Assembly: GCA_003999685.1 (NCBI GenBank)
Contig: CP021221.1
Location: 2,108,001-2,172,000, forward strand
Source of the DNA: Taiwanofungus camphoratus
Lineage: Eukaryota; Basidiomycota; Agaricomycetes; Polyporales; Taiwanofungaceae
DNA length: 64,000 bases
Direction: 5' to 3'
Shown here one piece after another: positions 22,582 through 34,299 of this stretch. A program made the position numbers and the translations under genes. The notes beneath the pieces were generated by a model. It did not search any database. It saw only the letters and a list, made by a program, of their open reading frames with translations, and was not told where the DNA came from. Position 1 is the first letter of the stretch. Each line of letters begins with the position of its first letter.

Positions 22582-24397
22582 ATGTCTTATCTTCTAAGAG
22601 GTGGTACTGTTGCAACGTTCACGACCCAGAGCGACAAACCGCTGTGCTATAAGGCCGATGTCTTTATTGAAGATTCTTCAATTGCACAGATTGAAGAGAC
22701 AATCGACGTGGAACCTCATGTAGAGGTAATCAATTGCGAAGGGAAATGGATTACACCAGGCATGGTTGACACACATCGGTGAGTCTGAAGGTACAACCAC
22801 CGGTTGTTGAAAACTAACCTCTGAGACAGACATGTATTCATGACAGTGTTGAGGGGGGAACAATGCGAGTATGTTGTACATGTTCTAGAGGGATCCTCCA
22901 GTTCCTAAATCAATGACAGCTGGTTACTCTCTGAATATCTTGTGAAGATGACTTGGTTGGTATTTGTCCGCGTGAGAAATGATGTATATGCCCACCGAAC
23001 TAAATCAGGACTCTGCAATCATCTCTCACGGCGGAAGAAATCCGTATCGGACAGCTTGCTGGCTGCCTCGATGCTCTCCATTCCGGAGTTACAACCGTCT
23101 TGGATCACTTCCACGCAGCAACGACTCCTGAACATGCAGAAGCGTGTCTTGAAGCGACCATACAGTCCGGAGCCAGAGTCGTCTGGTGCCCTGCACGTCA
23201 AAGTGGACCCACTCAAGTCTTTCCCGCAATTGAATACGCCAGTGAAGAGGAAACGTGCAAGTGGCAAATGGAAAAGTTGAAGGAGTGGGGTAACAAGGAC
23301 GGTGGTAAGCTGACACCTGATGGCAGGGTAACCCTTGGCCTAGCGTACGTTCCTATCATTTCCACGAGCTTTGCAGTGAATGAATTTTCGGACAGCTATG
23401 ACCTTGTCGGATTTGGCCCTGTTAGTGTGCATCAAGAGATACTTAAGTATGCCCGCGAGATTCCAGTCGCTGTGGTCACAGCTCATGTGGTGAAAGGTAA
23501 TGTGCCGCTGTGATCTTTCAGACATAATTGATATTATTTACAGTATGCCTTTTGCAGCTCCTAAGATTCTTACTTGGAGAGATGCTGGTTTGCTGGGTCC
23601 GGACGTCATCTTTTCGCATTGCAATTGCTTGTTCAATCGTACCGAGCCCGATGATGAAATGTGGGCTGCAATGAGAGACAATGAATGTGCCATCGCTTCG
23701 ACTCCTGTAGACGAGCTAGGCATGCAGCATGGAAACCCAGTAGCGATCGACGCAGTGCGAAGGGGTGTGAAATGTGGTCTGGGTGCTGTGCGCTCTTCTT
23801 CAAATTGCACCGAGAGTTGCAACCTAAAAGATATGCATTTCAGGATGGTACATCGATCAATGGCGGAGACATATTCACACAGATGCGATTTGCCCTCCAA
23901 TTCGCAAGAGGTACGTCTCATCCATATCGTGACCCATTTTGATTGGGATATCAAGAATTATATCAGGGAGAGAACATGAACACATTGAACGAAACAAAAT
24001 TACCTTACCGAAGTCCAATCAATACAAGTCTGTCGACGCATTCAGACTCGCGACTTTAGGCGGCGCAGAAGCTCTCAACATGGCGCACCTTATTGGGACC
24101 GTGGAAGTGGGAAAAAAGGCAGATCTGATAGTGTTCGATGCAATGTCGGCGAACCTGGCAGGCATCACGGACCCGTTCCAAGGAATCACCTTCCATGCGA
24201 CGAATGCGGACGTCGAGCTCGTAATGGTCAACGGCGAAATAGTCAAACGCGACGGGAAGCTCACAAAGATGGAGTGGGGTCCCGTTGCGCGAGAGCTGAA
24301 GAAAAAGGCAGATGAAATCCGGCAACGCATGCCGCAGGAGAAATTGGAGGAATTATGGCACAACTACTACCAAGCCTCCGGGGCACCAATGATTTGA
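22582..24397 (+). CDS. Amidohydrolase (SsnA/TrzA/guanine-deaminase-like metal-dependent hydrolase)
   Basis: This is a cytosolic-type deaminase or hydrolase of the amidohydrolase superfamily. The substrate is unknown. After MSYLLRGGTVATF, the metal site HxH is at GMVDTHRHVF, split by an intron at 22780-22829. Then follow VTTVLDHFHAAT, the third His at VVTAHVVKAP, the fourth at VIFSHCNCL and the catalytic Asp in GLGADGTSINGGD. The C-terminus returns to the beta-sandwich (VEVGKKADLIVFDA) and a helical tail. Introns follow VDTHR, EQCD, KMTW, HVVK, GLGA and QFARG. I prefer the start at 22582. An upstream in-frame ATG at 22549 would add 11 residues (MIAVAPILLTT) of no clear use. Confidence 0.85.
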
Positions 24398-25029
24398 GGT
24401 CGAATATACGGCGTCTTTCTATGCGTGTTTTAATTGTATCATATATCACGATATGTCTGAATATGCCAATTCACTTACTGGAGATAAATTTGGATGATAG
24501 ACTGGACAAGGCAAAAGGCCCACCAGATAGCAGACATTGATGATCATGAGGCAGAAGGCGCCATTTCAGCCTCCCAGGTGTAGCGTTCAAAATTTGCCAA
24601 ATTGGAAGGCTAACGGAAGAATTTCCCTCCTAAAGTTGCTTCACGAACGTTGTCTGCTGCGCTGTTGCTTCAAAGGACGCTACACCTGTTATATGTGGGC
24701 CATCACTGTACCAAAAGTACAGCAGTTAACACCTCTTGTGACTAGAGCCGTAGAGCACCGATTTGACATTTCCGGTACTGTTGGATACACCGCGAGAATG
24801 ACTTCTAACAGACTTCGGCTGATTCATCGGAAAAAAAAATTAGTACATGCTGTACAGACCTATTTGATGGAACCTTACAGTACGTCGTCACAATCTAATC
24901 AATTGGATCATGCGAGCAAAGTCAACGTCATAATAATGAAATGATATTTCCAAAGATCCCGAATAAGCTTAGCCAGCGCCAGCCACACACCTACTGTGCA
25001 CCATACACCGACATAAATATTTCACACCA
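24398..25029. other. Convergent intergenic region with a small inverted-repeat element
   Basis: It lies between the stops of the amidohydrolase and the acyltransferase. An open frame at 24537-24944 looks non-coding: no family, poor composition. It contains the 114-bp inverted-repeat element listed separately. Confidence 0.5.
24575..24688. repeat. Possible miniature inverted-repeat element (114 bp)
   Basis: The left end reads CAGGTGTAGCGT and the right end ACGCTACACCTG, perfect 12-bp inverted repeats. The interior is not palindromic. I find no target site duplication in the flanks, so it could be an old MITE, a solo fragment or a structured transcript. Confidence 0.4.
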
Positions 25030-26284
25030 TTACTTCGGTCGCCCTACAAGCACCATCCCGTCATCCTCCTCCGTTTCGGTTCCGTTCTCGCTCCCATCCA
25101 GCCTACTACCTCGGTTGGATGATTCCTCCGATGTCTGTGTCGATGCTCGGCTCTCCGAGCGCGATTCTGGCGCAGACGATGCAGCCTGCGTGGGATCTGG
25201 CTCTACGGGAAAAACCGAGGCCGCTGATCCTGAAAGCGGGTCGGTGGGAGGTTGATTAGACTCTTCTGGTGGGATTAATGAAGGCTTGTCCTCTGACGAA
25301 ACGTTGGGAGATAGAAGCGGGACAGATATCTCGCGAAGGGCGGCAACCATCTGCTCATGGACGCGCGCTGCCAGGGCGGAGACGTCAGCTGCCGTAAGTC
25401 CTTGGGTCGACACAGGTGGAAGCACTGCAAATTGAAAAAGGCAGTTGTCGAGACTTAGCTTGGTGGCGAGCCACCTTGTTAATTTTTGATCGTAACCGTA
25501 GGGAACACACCTCGGAGTTTCAGCGTCCCACTCTCAAATACGCCCTTCCTATATAGCCTCCAATAATTCTCACAAACGACGGGGACAACGGGCACACCAG
25601 CCTGAATCGCAATGTGAAATGCACCCTTCTTGAAGGGTAGCATGTCGTGGTGCTCACGCTGAGAGCGCGTCCCTTCAGGGAATAGCCACAATGAGAAATT
25701 GCGCGTCTTCATCATCTCGCCCGCGGCAGTTAGTGAGCGCACCGCCTTAGCGTTGTTGCCTCTGTCGATCCAGACAACCCCGGACAGTGTCATAAACTGA
25801 CCAAGGAAAGGCGACCACTGGAGCTCCTTCTTTGCGATGATAGATGCGCGTCGAGGGAATATCCTGGAGCCGAAGATGTGCGTATGCAACGGCTGTCAAC
25901 TTGGTGTCCTTAGACGACGAGCGAACGCACGCACCTCCCCAGGTAGAGTATATCAAGCATACTCTGGTGGTTTCCCACCATTACCGCAGGGCGGGTCTGT
26001 AGGTGCTCCTCGCCCTCGACCACGAGCCGAATATCCAGCGCTCGACTCGCGAGTGCGTAGAAGCTGCGCGCCACGACACAGAATACATCTAGACGTCGAC
26101 CGACGAGCGACATCCCGACAGCACAAACTACCCCCCAGGCTGAGCATACGCCGAGTGTAGAAAGGTAGACCACAAGGCGAACATAGTAGCGGGCGATCGG
26201 AGAGGATTTCGAGAGGGTGTGAAGGGCGAAGACAGGTAGGGACATGTATGCTAGTGGCTTGACGAGGCCAGCGAGAACAGACAT
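25030..26284 (-). CDS. 1-acyl-sn-glycerol-3-phosphate acyltransferase (PlsC family)
   Basis: The enzyme converts lysophosphatidic acid to phosphatidic acid at the ER or lipid droplet. N-terminal hydrophobic helices come first (YYVRLVVYLSTLGVCSAWGV). The acyltransferase motif I NHQSMLD is near residue 105. It is followed across an intron by YLGRIFPRRASIIAKKELQW, then the motif III FPEGTRS and the motif IV region VPVVPVVCENYW. A Ser/Glu-rich tail of about 90 residues ends at LVGRPK. Introns lie near 25930-25870 and 25500-25425. The start ATG (MSVLAGLVKP) is the first in frame. A longer reading begins with a non-ATG codon. It is divergent from the coiled-coil gene at 26494. Confidence 0.9.
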
Positions 26285-26493
26285 GGCCGACGACCTGTAC
26301 AAAGGAATGGCCGACGACGATCAGAACGATGAATAGATGGAGGTAGATATTGTGCAGATAGCTAAATCAGCGGTAGCTTACCTCTGGACGGTACGAAGAC
26401 CGTGACTGGCCTCCGCAGACTTTCTTAGACACAGTATCACGTCGGTCGGAGTTTGAAGTCTTGCCTCAATTTATCCGCTACAGCAACACAAGC

Positions 26494-27724
26494 ATGGCTG
26501 CGAACGCTCAAACACCCTCTGAAGGAATTCCTTCCGAGCCCTCAGCAAGCCGTGGTACGTGTTTACTGCCAGATCAGACCGACGTCGTCAGAATAGGTCA
26601 AATGCTGAACCCATCCAAGGCAGAATCATCGCGTCTCGTTACCTCAATTCCAGCGCTTCTCGATCCATCCTAGCATCAACCGGTAGGTCGGCCAAATCGG
26701 CCAAATCGTCTGTTCATGGAGCAACGAACGCTGCAAGTGCCAGTCACCATCGTGCCGCCAACGTGAAACCATCCAATAACTCCTGTAGGCAGAACGCAGC
26801 TCGTGCCGGATCTGGGCCGGCACGCAACGCAAATGTCGGATCATCTGCTGTGGTTAAGGATAACCCACTAACAAGTGTGCGCACGGGTTCATCGCTATCG
26901 CGGAATGGACCTTCTAAAGACCATGTGAGCTATACGCCATTGCCACATTTCCCCTTATTCAACATGTTTTCAGCCACGTCCAGTGAGCTCTCGGGCGCAA
27001 CGTCTACTCTCTTCAATAGACACAGACGATCTACAGATAGCTGCCCAACTGCAGTCATGGCTATTTATGTCGACTGCGTTGCAGGATCGCGCGAGAACAG
27101 CGAAGTTGGCAGCGCACAGCGCCATCGAAACTCGAGAGAAACAGCTATTAGCTGAGGAAAATGACATCACCGACAGTCGCATCCGCTTTGAGGCTGAACG
27201 TCTGCTCAGATTCTATGAAGAGCTTGCGGATCCTGCTGTGATTACTTCTACTTGATGGACAACAACCCTATTTGTGCTGATATCATGTGTTCAGATAGCC
27301 TCGGAAGTCCCAATTGTAGTGCAAGGCTTTCTGAATTTCGAGGATGCGTGCTCGAAGGCGGTATCTGAGGCGTTCCATTTGACGTCGCGGCCTCTTGACA
27401 ACAACATATACATCCACCAGTACAGTGAGACCTTGAAAACGATCGGTCAGTTCACTCATGTAAAGGTCAAAGTCACTCGCTTACCATGGTGTCACTGTAT
27501 TCGCAGATGAGCTCTGTAGTCAGGGTGAACAGCTAGAGTCCTCTATACACTTACTGTCAAGTTCCGCGACGCACTCAGACGACCGAGTACTTGTGGTATT
27601 GTTGTCGTTATTGCCAGTGATACGTTCCTATTGTACGAATCTGGCTTCCGCTCAGTCTCTCGTTCAATGTTGTAAAGATAGCAAGCGGATAGGATTGCAG
27701 ATAGAGAGCTTGAAGCTTGCGTGA
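26494..27724 (+). CDS. Coiled-coil protein, possible augmin subunit (HAUS8-like)
   Basis: The N-terminus is basic and Ser-rich, with the motif GRIIASRYLNSSASRSILAS. This resembles the microtubule-binding N-terminus of HAUS8/Hice1 in the augmin complex. The C-terminal half is helical: DDLQIAAQLQSWLFMS, KLAAHSAIETREKQLLAEEN, DACSKAVSEAFHL, then TIDELCSQGEQLESSIHLLS and KDSKRIGLQIESLKLA. Introns follow SRG(T), GPSKDH, ADPA and LKTI. The last acceptor is the tattcgcag before DELCSQ. The first intron would be only about 38 nt, so that boundary is uncertain. Assignment rests on the N-terminal motif and coiled-coil layout only. Another spindle or coiled-coil protein is possible. Confidence 0.5.
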
Positions 27725-27855
27725 ATGCTTTTCTCTCTGTACCCAGCCATTTGTTTTTGTACTCATCAACACACGACGGGCTTGTAGCGCTAGATTTACA
27801 TACATACCATACATACCTACCATTAAACTGTGGTTGAACCTTGAGGTAACCTCGG

Positions 27856-27870
27856 AACCCTAACCCTAAA
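27856..27870 (+). promoter_or_regulatory. Double telomere-type motif (AACCCTAACCCTAAA) in promoter
   Basis: Two and a half TTAGGG-type units lie 60 bp upstream of the start codon of the NOL11-like gene. In yeasts, Tbf1 binds this motif in front of snoRNA and ribosome-biogenesis genes. In plants, 'telobox' motifs mark ribosomal genes. Function here is inferred from position. Confidence 0.45.
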
Positions 27871-27929
27871 GCAAAATCATGAACGTATCTCAGATGATTT
27901 TTTGCTGATCGACTGTGTACGCAAGGCTG

Positions 27930-30753
27930 ATGAGTGCAAGCATCAGCGATCCATTTCTTCTCTCGAGCTACGCTCTTTCCGCTCGTCATTCTCGTCACGC
28001 TTCCTCTTCTTCGTCCCAACAGCTTGCCCATGTTTTGGCGACACATAAGCATGGCTCTGGTAGCGACAAAACCGATGGCATGGTCACAATAGCAGTTCAG
28101 GGGGACGGGGTACATGTCCTTGATGTGAGTTCACAAGATGTTCTTCAATGGTGGCATAAGAGGCATCGGAAAGTCCGCTGACTGGGCCGACCGTGTACCC
28201 CTAATCCATTACGATCGTCCTTCTTAGCTCTCCACCCTGCATCCTGCGATCTCACATACTCTCGGACCGTCGACCACCTTTGCTTGCCCTCCCGTGACAC
28301 GGTCGACTTCAGTGAACGGTATACAGACATGTACTACATTTGCAGTGATCGAGTCATCAACTGAAGTCCCTGAAGAAGGGAGATGCAAGACAGTCTGGAT
28401 ATGGGAGGACGAATTGTCTGGAGGTGTAATGTCAGGGGGCACCCAGAAAAAGAAGTCGACGGTGGTAAGGAAATACTTCTCAAGTGCTGAATATCTAATT
28501 CATCTGACCATAAAACCAGGCGTCACATCGGATAGCCCATATATATGTGCCTGAAGAGCTGCCCGACCACGTTCTGCTAACTGGCGTGAATGGCGACTTG
28601 TCAGTTGCAGATATGCAGTTGAATGTCCAGGGCTCTTCTAGCCCGGTTGAAGCTGATAGAGAGACTTCTCTTCTCAAGCACATACTCTTTCCTCGGCGCA
28701 TGTGTTCCTTTGCGCCAAGTCGGACAGCCCCGTCGCAAGGTGTCATCTCGGTATCGTTTTTGCAAAACAATAGCAAGCTGCGTATTTCTGTCATTGCAGT
28801 AGATCAAGAAGGCGGTACGCATCCTTTGGGCAGCTATCCGATCAACCTTGATGAGCATGTAAGTTAAACAAACAGTCTTATCGTCATATATACCTTGTCT
28901 CACCGATACATATCGCAGGAATTTGTCGATGTCTCTCTTAGCTCTTCTGGGTATATCAGTGTCCTCAGTAAGTCCTTCAAGAGCACATCCGAGTTGAACA
29001 TCGTCTGAATGCTATATCACAGCGCGCTCGGGGTCGTGGCATTCCTACCAACTGGAGACTTTAGATAACTCTACTCTGTCTCTGAATGTATCCGCCGAAC
29101 CTATCCGCCTGAAGTCACTCACATTTGTACCGACTTCATCTTCTTCATTGTCCTTCTCCGAAATATCTCTGATGGCTGTGAGCTCCTCCCACGTACTTCT
29201 CGCAGGAATTACTACCGGTAGTGGCGCTGAGCTCACACTCCTGCTCTGGGACCTACGATATTCCGTCCTCCTCGCGTCCCACACCTCTTCAATCCCCTCC
29301 ACGCTCTTGCGCGACAAGCAGAAGGGCGTGGTGCTCGAGTTCTTAGCAGCACAGGATGCTCCCCTGCCAACACAGGTGCTGCTGGTGCTTTCCCCGCACA
29401 CACACAACGGAAGGGCCGAGACTGGAGCGGCCCGTACGAGCATCCTGGTTGTGCCTGTTAGCGTGCCACCGGCCTCCACTATAGCAAACGCGTTAGGACG
29501 CGCGGCGGCAGGTGCAAAATGGCTCGTTTCAGCTACGCAAAAGCCAAGTCCAGAAAACATGAGCCCAGCGCAGGCGAAAGTCGTTCATGTGATGCGCTCC
29601 GCAATGGAGCAGAAGCGCCCCGAAGGTGCTGATCAAGCGTTCTTCAACTGGGTGGCCCAAGAAGAGGAGCCCAGGCAAAACGGCGTCTCTCAGGGCACAG
29701 AAACCGCGGAAGATCCTCGGCCACAGTTGGGGTATGTTTTCGTGAAACAAGTGCTTGACATCGTATTTCGTACCCCAGGCAAGTCTTCGAATGCTGTCAT
29801 CGGTATACCGTATTCTCCGAAAGTCGTCCAGTATCTGCTTGAAAAGCGTACTGTGAGTGCTGGGATGGTCGAGGGAGGGTTGTTCTCGGCGCTGACCTTA
29901 CGACAAGATTGGGTGAGATCCTTCCGTAACACATCACGCAACTGAGTGACTCATCATTCAAATTGCTTCTGCAGCAATCTGCAGTTCTGGCCATGCAAAC
30001 CGTCTCCGATATCTCAGAGGCTGACATTATTGCATTGCTTCACAGAGTAGTTGAAGCCCACCGTAAATCACACTCGTCTTCATCCGTAGCCGAGAACGCG
30101 ATGGAAGTAGACTTCGTCTCTACGGATCTGCCCTCGCTTCCTGCTTTTCTCTCACAAGTCGTGCGTTACCCGATGTCTTCCTCAGCTCTGCGCGTGGCTC
30201 TGCGCCAGCATCTTGCGGATGCGGAGGATCTCATCTGCGTCCTGACGGTCCTCGATGTCTGGATCGAAGCGCGGTGTTCAGAGGAGGTGCGCCTACTCCC
30301 AGATCAGGTGAAAAAGGACCTGCACGGTGTCCCTATACCACTATACACAGAGCGCAAGAAGGATGACTTACCACCACTGGATAAGGTACCTTGATGATCG
30401 GGACAATTTTAAATTTGTCAGGCTTACATTGGCAATCATCACAGGTTCTCACGTTCCTTCAGGATCTCTTGGACGCGTCCCTTTTAGCACTGCTTACGCA
30501 TACACCTGCACACGCATTCTTTCGCAAGCTCCTCGGGCGTTTGCAGCCCGAACTTACGTTCATCAGCGAGATGGAGCAATTGCACGGGCCGCTGCAGCCA
30601 TTCGCTGCCGCTCACGCGCGGGCAGTGATCGAGGGGGCGCAGGGCGTACCTAAGGTCGATACGCATGTGGACTGGCGGCGCAGAAAGAAGAGGGCGCACG
30701 AGCAAGCTGAAATGAATCTGGGATTGTATCAGGTTGAAGAGCTTGTTATTTGA
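27930..30753 (+). CDS. NOL11/Utp8-like U3 snoRNP (t-UTP) factor, beta-propeller plus helical domain
   Basis: This is a large protein likely involved in pre-rRNA transcription and processing in the nucleolus. The N-terminal two thirds show repeated beta-propeller strands (MVTIAVQGDGVHVLDLSTLH, IAHIYVPEELPDHVLLTGVN, ELTLLLWDLRYSVLLASHTS). The C-terminal third is helical and ends with LQDLLDASLLALLTHTPAHA, LQPELTFISEMEQLHGPLQP and HARAVIEGAQ. That pattern matches the NOL11 C-terminal domain, where a helix pair ends in 'FYSELNKIEG'. At least seven introns are needed. The first follows HVLD and resumes at LSTLHP. The start is the first ATG of MSASISDPFLLSS. The family assignment is by overall architecture, so it is tentative. 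Confidence 0.6.
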
Positions 30754-31607
30754 GTATTGCAGCTTGGTATATATGGTACGCTTGTCGGGTTGGTCGCATA
30801 TGGGTTCACGCTGGTCAGGCATATCTCTACATTAAATAGCCAGAGCCGATAGAGCACTAGATGCTCTCAGGCGTAAGTACCTGCTCGCTCCAACATCAGT
30901 CTCCGTACTCATGCCAGAGTCATCGTAAGGGTTCCCGAAGACTCGGATATGAAGCTCAGGTTGTCTATGTATTCAATAACTACATCAATCTTATTCGCGT
31001 TGATTTACAAAGTGCTCACTCCCAGTTGTCAGAGCGGTAGTCACCGAGGCCCTGACATAAAGCCAACGCCACACAACCAGTCCCAATGTCACTACGAGGA
31101 CTTACCTGGATTGCGATCGAGCCAAGAATCCCAATCATGTTTCCTTTTACTCGATCAATCGCAAGCGCCCTGCTTACAATACGCAGCGCGAATAGGTATA
31201 TAGTGCACCTTTGAAACCGCCATGGGTTGGAATTGGATGTTCTAGTCCAGCGCTGTAACTCAGACTCATCGTTAACCTTCAAGAAGATTGAACTAGTTAT
31301 TAGTAATAGTTCTTTCTCTCCTCAACATCATGCTGAGTGTCTTCAAGTTGACTTCTGCTTAAGGCTAACCTTTTACGTTCCCAGATGCTTGGCACATCGA
31401 AACAGTACGTATGTTCCACAACGTTTTCATATCGGCATATGTACACTTATCTCTATGACTAAGGCTCTTACCCTACACTGTTCATATTGCGATACGAAGT
31501 GAAGCACACCACCGGTACCTCTGTTATATGACTAGATTGAAGGTTTGTGTAGGGGTTATCTAGGGCAAGAAATCATGCGATACTTGTCAGCCGTGAATAC
31601 TGTGCAC
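30754..31607. other. Intergenic region, no gene recognised
   Basis: It has short frames only. The left side carries the 3' UTR of the NOL11-like gene. No repeat or RNA gene was seen. Confidence 0.5.
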
Positions 31608-33055
31608 AATTCAACTATATCCGTCAAATGCCCTTCCGAACGAGCTACTTGTGGAAGTCTTTCGTTATGTCCAATATCGGCAACCGTATATGGCATGTTT
31701 GTACTCTTACAGTTTGCCGCCGCTGGTGTGCGATGGCTCTCGCTACACCCCGTCCTTGGACTTTAATCGACATTGCCCTGGGCCTCGCACTCATGCAGAT
31801 GCATTTTCAGCGTCCTAGCAGGGTGAACATTCACGTCTTCCCGGACCGGTCTGTCGCACGCATTTGTTATCCGCCGACGCGCTTTCTCGACATGCGGATC
31901 GCATTCTCACACTCAAGTTCTGTCTGTTCCGAGACGCAAAGCATTTTTTCCAGCAGTTATGCTATCCCACGCCGAAATGGACTACCCATTCGCTGCGAGT
32001 ATGCTCGTCCGAAACAAGGTCGACCCGGCTGCTTCGCGCCTTCGCTATCGCAAGTCCGTGGACACCCCAATGCTCACTGCCTTGACCAGCTTGGAACTGC
32101 TTGATCTTCAGGAAGGATGGGTGCCTTCGATGAATGCCTTTCTGGACATCCCTCCTGCTCTCGAAACCATGACCGTGTACCACTCCGGACAGATTTCAGG
32201 CGACTCTAACACAGACCCTGGGCGTATGATGCGCACAGTTTCGCTACTTTGTCTACGAAGCTTACGCCTCAAGAATACCCCCAATGACATCGCCTACCCT
32301 CTTGCTCACTACCTGGATCGATAATATCTGCGATTCTGACCACGAAAACGATGATGTCCCTGAATCTGGTTTTTTGGATTTCCCTCGAGAGTGGAACCCG
32401 TTACCAATCTTCTCCACAATACGATTCTTTTGGCTTGACTGTGAAGGCGAATTCATGCTCTAAGCCTACAACCTCAGCTCCTCGACTAGCCTTCGATGAA
32501 CTCACAAACTTAGACAAACGCGGAGCTCTGCGTGATGAACTGAGTAAGGTCACAGATGTCTTCTCTTTGTCGCCCCTGGCGAGACTAGAAGTCCTCGGCG
32601 ATGTCGATTGCTTGAAAACATCGCATTAGACGAGCACGTTCGACCCTTTTCCCTTTCTGGAGCGTTTGGACATCATTTGTGGGGCCATTGTCGCAGCTTT
32701 GTACCTTGCGCTGGATCTACCTGACCCCACTTCATGAGAATTGTTTTGTCAACACCCGAAAGCATTTTGTCGAAGGAGGCTCCTGGGACAAACAGGTGTT
32801 GAACGCAATGCAGAAAAGCCTTGCCTTCCGTGCGTCACGGGGCGGTGGTATAAGCTCATCGTGAGGAACCTTTTTGATGACCCGGAGGATGAATATCTCG
32901 ACAGGATCGAGCCCATGTTGGTCATTTTGGCTACAACCATTTTCTTTGACACAGGATCCTGCCTCGAATGTAGGCATCCATCCTTGTATTCAAATCACTC
33001 AGAAAGGCCGCCTGTGCCAGCAGAAACCTTGCTTGACGTTTCATACATATTTTAG
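31608..33055 (+). pseudogene. Decayed F-box/LRR protein gene
   Basis: An F-box reads LPNELLVEVFRYVQ at about 31630-31675, then continues in another frame as GNRIWHVCTLTVCRRWCAMA and LATPRPWTLIDI. That is the usual mushroom F-box opening. Later leucine-rich pieces occur in further frames: LLSADALSRHADRILTLKFC, TALTSLELLDLQEGWVPSMN, SLRLKNTPNDIAYPLAHY, and near the end LFDDPEDEYLDRIEPMLVIL. Joining them needs frame changes at about 31675, 31850 and 31960 that do not sit at good splice sites. Stop codons also interrupt 32320-32740. I therefore call it a host-gene pseudogene. F-box genes of this type expand and die quickly in Agaricomycetes. Confidence 0.65.
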
Positions 33056-33233
33056 TACTCTCTCTTATGACAATGGAAGACGATAAGGAGCAGGCTACAT
33101 GAACTTGTTTTTGTGGTTAACTATGTAGACTCACAAGACAGTACCAAATTTCGGTGTATGCCGGTGAGACCAGCCATAGACGCCCAAATTATGCTCGTCA
33201 GGCTGCCAGCTTGTAAACAGCCGGTCTCACAGC

Positions 33234-34299
33234 ATGGTATTCACATATGTAGTCGGTAAGTTGTACGCGTTATTTTTGTGTGGTTTCAAAGCTGATATAT
33301 GGTGACAGAACACATGGAGGAGGATGAGGAGACGGCCAAAGCGATCCCGAGATGGGTTGAGCTCGAGTACATGGTGCGTAACAATGTGACCGCTATGCAC
33401 AGTCCATCGTATCAATCTCCTAGCTGTGCAGCACATGCGAAAGCTAGCAGGTCCTGGCTCCCGGGTTCACTTTACGCACCTGTCTCAATCGTCCTGCAAC
33501 ACGCTGTCATCTGTGCTCAACCAAGAAATAAATGACGATGACTTCGCTCTAGCATCACCCTATCAGGAATCGGCTGTTGAGCTTATGGGTGCATCGGATG
33601 TTCCCCTGGAGAAGGTGTGCCTGCTGGACCCTAAAGCCGAGAAGCAACTGTCTCCTGAGGACGGGGACGGCCGATTCTCGTGGTTTCTCTTCGGGGTGGG
33701 TTTCTTCGTGTTCACTTGGTGAAGCAGGGGACCGGAGCGCCTCTTGGAGACTCAACAGAGCTATTGACCTCACAGGGTATCCTTGGTACGGCAAACGGAT
33801 TCTAGCGAGAGCTAAGTGCTGAATATCGCCTCGGTGCAGGCGATGACCCCCCGCGCGACCGGACGTCCGAGCTCCGTGTTTTAGGTTTTCCGACTAGACA
33901 CCTTGGTTCTGTTCAGATGACAACTGACACAGCGCTCGGCGTCACAAAACGAGTTGTGCAAGACAAGAGTGTGTCGTGTCTCGTTGCCGCTAATGTTTGT
34001 GCTGAACTTGGCCATTGTACTCTTTCCTACAGTTCCACTCTCTCAGATCCCATACATAGTGAGCGATTTCTAAGAGCACTTTGAACGGTGCTGACAAGCC
34101 TGATCTAGGACCACCCGACAATTGTCTTCAATGCCAAAGAGAGCGTCGAGATGCCCTTTAGTACGTCTTTCACAATATCTCATGCACTCGTGTTCCCACG
34201 TCTCGTCCAGGATATATCGTCAACGGTAAAGAGCCGATTTTGCCGCCAGGCATGCGCGAGCACCTGCACGAAGATCTGAATAAAAGCTTCGATTTCTGA
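33234..34299 (+). CDS. SFM1: SPOUT-family protein arginine methyltransferase Sfm1
   Basis: Yeast Sfm1 is a SPOUT-fold methyltransferase that methylates an arginine of ribosomal protein uS3 (Rps3). The match is clear along the protein: MVFTYVVEHMEEDEETAKAI, WVELEYMHMRKL, VCLLDPKAEKQLSPEDG, WFLFGGILGDDPPRDRTSEL, LGSVQMTTDTAL, then HPTIVFNAKESVEMPFRYIV and GKEPILPPGMREHL. The motif FGGIL|GDDPPRDRT is assembled across two introns flanking a 10-nt exon at 33776-33785. Other introns follow YVVE, EYM, QDKI, IPYI and MPF. The start is the ATG of MVFTYVV. Open frames on the other strand and around the introns are artefacts. Confidence 0.92.

Noticed and set aside
24537-24944. 135-codon plus-strand frame
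   Set aside because: Composition is not protein-like, it contains an inverted-repeat element and it lies between two 3' ends.
27856-27870. Interstitial telomere from a chromosome fusion
   Set aside because: Only two to three units, right at a promoter; a regulatory motif is simpler.
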